From Actinomycetota bacterium (GTDB lineage Bacteria; Actinomycetota; Actinomycetes; S36-B12; UBA5976): a DNA stretch of 8,020 bases. The DNA lies in the NCBI GenBank assembly GCA_947476765.1, contig CANJRK010000035.1, positions 1 to 8,020 of the forward strand. The letters are read 5' to 3'. The notes beneath the pieces are model-generated. The model had not been told where the DNA came from, did not search any database, and worked only from the letters and a program-made list of their open reading frames with translations. Positions 4,073 to 8,020 of the stretch are shown piece after piece. Position 1 is the stretch's first letter. The number at the start of each line of letters is the position of its first letter. Position numbers and translations under genes: made by a program.

Positions 4073-7000
4073 GTGTCCGGACCAGCTAACAGTCCATTTG
4101 GAGCCAACGATTGGCTCGTAGACGAGTTATATCAACAGTATCTAGCAGATAAACAATCAGTTGATCCCGCTTGGTGGGATTTTTTCGCAGACTATTCCCC
4201 TAGTGAATACTCACCCATCGCTTCGTCAAATAAAACTACGTTGCAACCAAGAGTGAGTGCACCAGCTCCGGCTTCTACTTCAGTTCCCGCGCCGCAAGAA
4301 AAAGCTGCCCCTACTACTGCTGCACCTCAAGCACCTGCTGCAGCTTCAGTACCAGTGACGCAAAGTGAAGACGTGATTGAAAAATTGAAAGGTACTTCGG
4401 CGCGTGTTGTAACAAACATGGAAGCAAGTTTAGAAATTCCAACCGCTACTTCAGTGCGCGCAGTTCCAGCAAAGTTGATGGTTGACAATCGAATTGTCAT
4501 TAACAATCACTTAGCGCGCGGTCGCGGCGGAAAAGTTAGCTTCACTCACATAGTTGGTTTTGCAATCGTTCGCGCACTTCGCGAACTGCCAGACATGAAT
4601 GTTTCTTACACAACACTTGAAGATAAGCCTGCAATTGCTCGCCATCAACAAGTTGGATTGGGTCTTGCGATTGACCTAGCAAAGGAAGATGGGTCTCGAC
4701 AATTACTTGTTCCTTGTATCAAGAGTGCAGACACGATGGACTTTGCCGCATTCTGGTCCGCCTATGAAGATGTGATTCGCAAAGCGCGATCTGGAAAATT
4801 AACAGTCGAAGACTTCCAAGGAACTACAGCAAGTCTGACTAATCCTGGAACCATCGGCACAGTTCACTCCGTACCTCGATTGATGCCAGGGCAAGGTCTA
4901 ATCGTTGGTGTTGGCGCAATGGACTACCCAGCTGAATGGCAAGGTGCATCAGAAGATGCCTTGGCCAAAAATGCTGTCAGCAAAATCATGACATTCACCA
5001 GCACTTATGATCACCGAGTTATTCAAGGTGCACAATCAGGTGATTTCTTACGCCGTGTCCACCAACTGATTATTGGTGAGGATGGTTTCTATGACGACAT
5101 CTTCCGTGCTCTGCAGATTCCATACGAACCAATTCGTTGGGCCCAAGATTTAGCAACTTCGCATGACTCGGATTTAAACAAGACTGCTCGAGTGCAAGAA
5201 ATGATTCATGCTTTCCGAGTCCGTGGACATTTGCTCGCCGATATTGACCCACTGGAATACCATCAAAGGTCCCATCCAGACTTAGACATTGCAAACCACG
5301 GCATGACACTTTGGGATTTGGATCGAGAGTTTGCTACCGGTGGATTCGGCGGTCAGCAGTTCGCAAAACTACGTGACATTCTGGGAACTTTGCGCGACGC
5401 CTACTGCCGAACCGTCGGTATCGAATACATGCATATTCAGGATCCAGAACAACGTAAATGGATTCAGGATCGACTTGAGCGCAAGCAAGACAAAATTGAC
5501 CGAGACGAACAACTGCGGATTTTGCGTAAACTAAATGAAGCTGAAGCATTTGAAAGCTTTCTGCATACAAAATATGTCGGGCAAAAACGATTTAGCCTCG
5601 AGGGTGGCGAAAGCGCGATTCCATTTGTAGATCAAATTCTGATCGAAGCTGCAAAAAGCCAACTTGATGAAGTTTGCATCGGCATGCCGCACCGTGGACG
5701 CCTGAATGTTCTTGCGAATATTGCTGGCAAGAGTTACGGTCGCATTTTCAGTGAGTTCGAAGGTCACTATGGCGAAGAATCGGTGCAAGGTTCAGGTGAC
5801 GTTAAATATCACTTAGGAACTAAGGGCACCTACAAGGCTGCTGCTGGCGAAGAAGTTAATGTTTATCTCGCTGCAAATCCTTCACACCTAGAAGCAGTGA
5901 ATCCAGTCCTTGGTGGAATCGTGCGAGCAAAGCAAGACATAATTGCGCAAACTCAGGTAGATGGCAAAGACAAGTTCTCAGTTTTGCCATTGTTAATTCA
6001 TGGTGATGCAGCTTTTGCGGGCCAGGGTGTAGTTGCAGAATCGCTACAAATGAGTCAACTTCAGGCATACCGAGTTGGTGGCACAATTCACTTGGTAGTA
6101 AATAACCAGGTTGGATTTACCACTTCCCCGCGTTACGCCAGAACCAGTGTGTATTCAACTGATGTGGCTCGCATGATTCAAGCACCGATTTTCCATGTCA
6201 ATGGTGATGATCCTGAAGCCGTTGTCCGCGTTGCGCAATTGGCTTACGATTTCCAGCAGGCATTCCGCAAAGATGTCGTAATTGATTTAGTTTGCTACCG
6301 ACGTCGAGGTCACAATGAGGCTGATGATCCTTCATTAACTCAGCCGTTGATGTACGACATTATTGATCAGAAGCGCTCGGTTCGTAAGTTATATACCGAA
6401 GCCCTAGTTGGTCGCGGTGACATCACGCTCGAGGAAGCTGAGGCTGCGCTAAAGCATTACCAAGATGAACTTGAAGGCGTTTTCCAAGCAACGAAGACGG
6501 AAACGGCAGAGCAATTTAACGCTTCCTCTGCCGAAGTAATCTCGCAAGGTCAGCAAACTCTGGCACCCCAGACACCAAGTTGGGAAGTACCTACTGCGAT
6601 CAGTCGCGAAGTAGTTGACCGCGTTGTGGCAAGCCAAAGCAACATGCCCGAAGGTTTCACACTCCACAAGCGCTTGGCTCCAATTTTGGCGCGCCGCGCA
6701 GAAATGGTGGCACAAGATGCCATCGATTGGGGAATGGGCGAAGCGCTCGCACTCGGCTCACTTCTAACCGAAGGAACTGTCGTTCGATTAGTTGGCGAAG
6801 ATAGTCGACGTGGCACCTTTGGACATCGCCATGCCGTAATTGTGGACAAGAAAACTGGCTGGCAATATAAGCCACTAAAGACTTGCTATGAAGCTGGCGC
6901 CAAACTCGACGTTTATGATTCACTACTTAGTGAATTTGCCGCAATGGGATTTGAATATGGATACTCAGTCGCACGACCTGAGGCTTTGACCATATGGGAA

Positions 7001-7738
7001 GCGCAGTTTGGAGACTTTGCAAATGGTGCTCAAACCATAATTGATGAATACATCACTACCGGTGAGCAAAAGTGGGCACAAAAGAGCAGTGTAGTTTTGC
7101 TTTTGCCACATGGCTACGAAGGCCAGGGGCCAGATCACTCTTCGGCGCGAGTTGAAAGATTCTTGCAGCAATGCGCCCAAGATAACATCACAGTTGCAAT
7201 GCCAACCACACCCGCAAGTTTCTTCCATTTGTTGCGCTGGCAAGTTAAGTCAAAGTTGACTCGACCGTTGGTAGTTATGACACCAAAATCCTTATTGCGC
7301 GCGAAGTTTGCCACATCTAAAGTTTCTGACTTTACGGAAGGCACATTCAAAGCAATTATTGGCGACACAACGGTTAATCCTGATGAGGTTAAGACTGTTT
7401 TGCTTTGTAGCGGAAAGGTCTATTACGACTTAGCCGCTGAGCGCGACAAACTAGGACGAAAAGATGTAGCAATTGTTCGCCTAGAACGGCTCTACCCACT
7501 GCCAGCAATCACTTTGCCCCCAGAATTGGCGCGCTACCAAAACTTAACAAGTGTTCGTTGGGTGCAAGAAGAGCCAGCTAATCAGGGTGCCTGGAGTTTC
7601 ATGGCTATGAATCTGCCAGCATTAATAAATCGTCAAATTACTGGAATCTCACGTCCTGCCTCAAGTTCACCAGCAGTAGGTTTGCATCATCGAAGTGACC
7701 TTGAGCAACAGGCACTCGTAGCGCAAGCATTCAGTTAA
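4073..7738 (+). CDS. kgd: Multifunctional 2-oxoglutarate decarboxylase/dehydrogenase (E1 with fused E2 domain)
   Basis: Thiamine-diphosphate enzyme acting on 2-oxoglutarate in the TCA cycle; actinobacterial homologues serve as E1 of the 2-oxoglutarate dehydrogenase complex, as a decarboxylase, and as 2-hydroxy-3-oxoadipate synthase. All 1221 residues are intact, close to the mycobacterial length. The order is: N-terminal E1-type segment with NDWLVDELYQQYL (12-24); Ala/Pro-rich linker (about 50-98); E2 acyltransferase core (about 108-335) with the YDHRVIQG motif (312-319, H314), but no lipoyl domain; then E1 proper. E1 has MPHRG (538-542), YHLG (579-582), the ThDP/Mg motif from GD (644-645) to NN (677-678), RGHNEADD (745-752), GED (908-910) and GPDHSS (1019-1024). 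Active-site histidines at 540, 580, 747 and 1022 are kept. A GTG start with GAGGAAGG is used. FHA-protein (GarA) control and acetyl-CoA activation are known for mycobacterial Kgd but cannot be read here. Confidence 0.98.
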   Translation: MSGPANSPFGANDWLVDELYQQYLADKQSVDPAWWDFFADYSPSEYSPIASSNKTTLQPRVSAPAPASTSVPAPQEKAAPTTAAPQAPAAASVPVTQSEDVIEKLKGTSARVVTNMEASLEIPTATSVRAVPAKLMVDNRIVINNHLARGRGGKVSFTHIVGFAIVRALRELPDMNVSYTTLEDKPAIARHQQVGLGLAIDLAKEDGSRQLLVPCIKSADTMDFAAFWSAYEDVIRKARSGKLTVEDFQGTTASLTNPGTIGTVHSVPRLMPGQGLIVGVGAMDYPAEWQGASEDALAKNAVSKIMTFTSTYDHRVIQGAQSGDFLRRVHQLIIGEDGFYDDIFRALQIPYEPIRWAQDLATSHDSDLNKTARVQEMIHAFRVRGHLLADIDPLEYHQRSHPDLDIANHGMTLWDLDREFATGGFGGQQFAKLRDILGTLRDAYCRTVGIEYMHIQDPEQRKWIQDRLERKQDKIDRDEQLRILRKLNEAEAFESFLHTKYVGQKRFSLEGGESAIPFVDQILIEAAKSQLDEVCIGMPHRGRLNVLANIAGKSYGRIFSEFEGHYGEESVQGSGDVKYHLGTKGTYKAAAGEEVNVYLAANPSHLEAVNPVLGGIVRAKQDIIAQTQVDGKDKFSVLPLLIHGDAAFAGQGVVAESLQMSQLQAYRVGGTIHLVVNNQVGFTTSPRYARTSVYSTDVARMIQAPIFHVNGDDPEAVVRVAQLAYDFQQAFRKDVVIDLVCYRRRGHNEADDPSLTQPLMYDIIDQKRSVRKLYTEALVGRGDITLEEAEAALKHYQDELEGVFQATKTETAEQFNASSAEVISQGQQTLAPQTPSWEVPTAISREVVDRVVASQSNMPEGFTLHKRLAPILARRAEMVAQDAIDWGMGEALALGSLLTEGTVVRLVGEDSRRGTFGHRHAVIVDKKTGWQYKPLKTCYEAGAKLDVYDSLLSEFAAMGFEYGYSVARPEALTIWEAQFGDFANGAQTIIDEYITTGEQKWAQKSSVVLLLPHGYEGQGPDHSSARVERFLQQCAQDNITVAMPTTPASFFHLLRWQVKSKLTRPLVVMTPKSLLRAKFATSKVSDFTEGTFKAIIGDTTVNPDEVKTVLLCSGKVYYDLAAERDKLGRKDVAIVRLERLYPLPAITLPPELARYQNLTSVRWVQEEPANQGAWSFMAMNLPALINRQITGISRPASSSPAVGLHHRSDLEQQALVAQAFS

Positions 7739-7762
7739 TACCTGTCCATAGGGGGTTTCGTC

Positions 7763-7951
7763 ATGTACTTCACCGATCGCGGTATCGAAGAACTTGAAAA
7801 ACGTCGAGGCGAAGAAGAAATAACTTTCGAATGGCTTGCTGAGCGCATGCGTGAGTTTGTTGATACCTACCCTGATTTCGAAATTCCAACGGAGCGGTTA
7901 GCAACTTGGCTGGCTCGCCTTGATGACGATGAAGATGAGGACGAACAATAA
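7763..7951 (+). CDS. DUF6104-type small acidic actinobacterial protein
   Basis: A 62-residue cytoplasmic protein that I recognise as the short actinobacterial family DUF6104, commonly found just after kgd; its function is not known to me. The N-terminal MYFTDRGIEELEKRRGEE and the central TFEWLAERMREF are characteristic. The middle looks helical, and the C-terminus is a run of acidic residues (DDDEDEDE, 54-61). It has no signal peptide, membrane segment or catalytic motif. AGGGGG (7750-7755) is seven bases before the ATG. The gene begins 24 bases after the kgd stop with no terminator between, so cotranscription is likely, and its TAA shares one base with the next ATG (TAATG). A role as a partner or regulator of Kgd is plausible from linkage alone. 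Confidence 0.88.
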   Translation: MYFTDRGIEELEKRRGEEEITFEWLAERMREFVDTYPDFEIPTERLATWLARLDDDEDEDEQ

Positions 7952-8020
7952 TGCGCGCAGTTGTAGCGAAAAGCGGAAACAATGACAATGTTTTTGAAGG
8001 CTTTGCAGTTGACGAACATC
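7951..8020 (+). CDS. Probable MDR-family zinc-binding dehydrogenase/quinone reductase, first 23 residues
   Basis: The frame opens with ATG at 7951, overlapping the previous stop by one base (TAATG), and stays open to the window edge, giving MRAVVAKSG...FEGFAVDEH. The MRAVV start followed by a short strand ending at an acidic residue is the usual opening of medium-chain dehydrogenase/reductase proteins (alcohol dehydrogenase, NADPH:quinone reductase). Only 23 residues are visible, with no cofactor or zinc motif, so the family call is tentative. The overlap with the DUF6104 gene points to translational coupling in the kgd operon. Confidence 0.55.
   Translation, partial: MRAVVAKSGNNDNVFEGFAVDEH

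Noticed and set aside
3541..4089. 182-codon plus-strand open frame opposite the SDR gene
   Set aside because: It is antisense to a complete SDR with all catalytic residues, shows no recognisable domain, and runs into the kgd leader.
4220..4370. Ala/Pro/Thr-rich low-complexity stretch in kgd as a possible insertion or repeat
   Set aside because: Kgd proteins normally have such a flexible linker between the N-terminal segment and the E2 domain.
5331..5788. Several open frames of 67-85 codons on both strands inside kgd
   Set aside because: They are out-of-frame shadows of a well-conserved 1221-residue enzyme, with no motifs of their own.
7739..7762. Possible terminator after kgd
   Set aside because: The 24-base gap holds only a ribosome binding site, with no stem or T-run.

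Overview
The window looks like the chromosome of a streamlined, moderate-to-low-GC member of the Actinobacteria (Actinomycetota). The main evidence is a single-chain 2-oxoglutarate decarboxylase/dehydrogenase (Kgd) with an E2 acyltransferase domain fused in front of the E1 part, followed by the small acidic DUF6104-type protein, an arrangement typical of actinobacteria. The tRNA gene does not encode its CCA end, and genes are packed so tightly that stop codons overlap. Coding base composition looks near even, far from high-GC Streptomyces or Mycobacterium, so a freshwater or marine lineage such as the Nanopelagicales is my guess, not something the window proves.

Layout. Positions 1-233 (minus) hold the N-terminal part of a LysE/RhtB-type exporter, divergent from a secreted M15/VanY-type D,D-peptidase (290-886, plus). 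That gene converges on a membrane-anchored serine hydrolase of the class A beta-lactamase fold (883-1806, minus); their stop codons overlap in one CTAG. A tRNA-Arg(CCG) gene (1808-1880, minus) sits immediately upstream of the hydrolase. On the other side of a 70-base divergent spacer a TPP riboswitch (about 1951-2048) controls a two-gene plus-strand operon: a PnuC-family transporter, therefore probably the thiamine transporter PnuT (2057-2668), and a uridine-kinase-like P-loop kinase (2665-3228) joined to it by an ATGA overlap. A minus-strand SDR oxidoreductase (3231-3971) converges on this operon with only two bases between stop codons. The last block, plus strand, is kgd (4073-7738), the DUF6104 protein (7763-7951) and the start of a probable MDR-type zinc-binding dehydrogenase/quinone reductase (7951 to the edge) in a tight operon.

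How the genes work together. The riboswitch operon reads as a thiamine uptake module in which the kinase is a good candidate for the enzyme that traps imported vitamin. The end product, thiamine pyrophosphate, is the cofactor of Kgd, encoded about 1 kb downstream, though nothing shows the two units are co-regulated. The M15 peptidase and the serine hydrolase both look like extracytoplasmic peptidoglycan-related proteins. The most interesting leads are the riboswitch-controlled kinase of unassigned substrate, the tRNA/hydrolase junction with its leader palindrome, and a 10-bp inverted repeat whose right arm covers the end of the kgd ribosome binding site. No mobile element, CRISPR array or prophage feature was seen.
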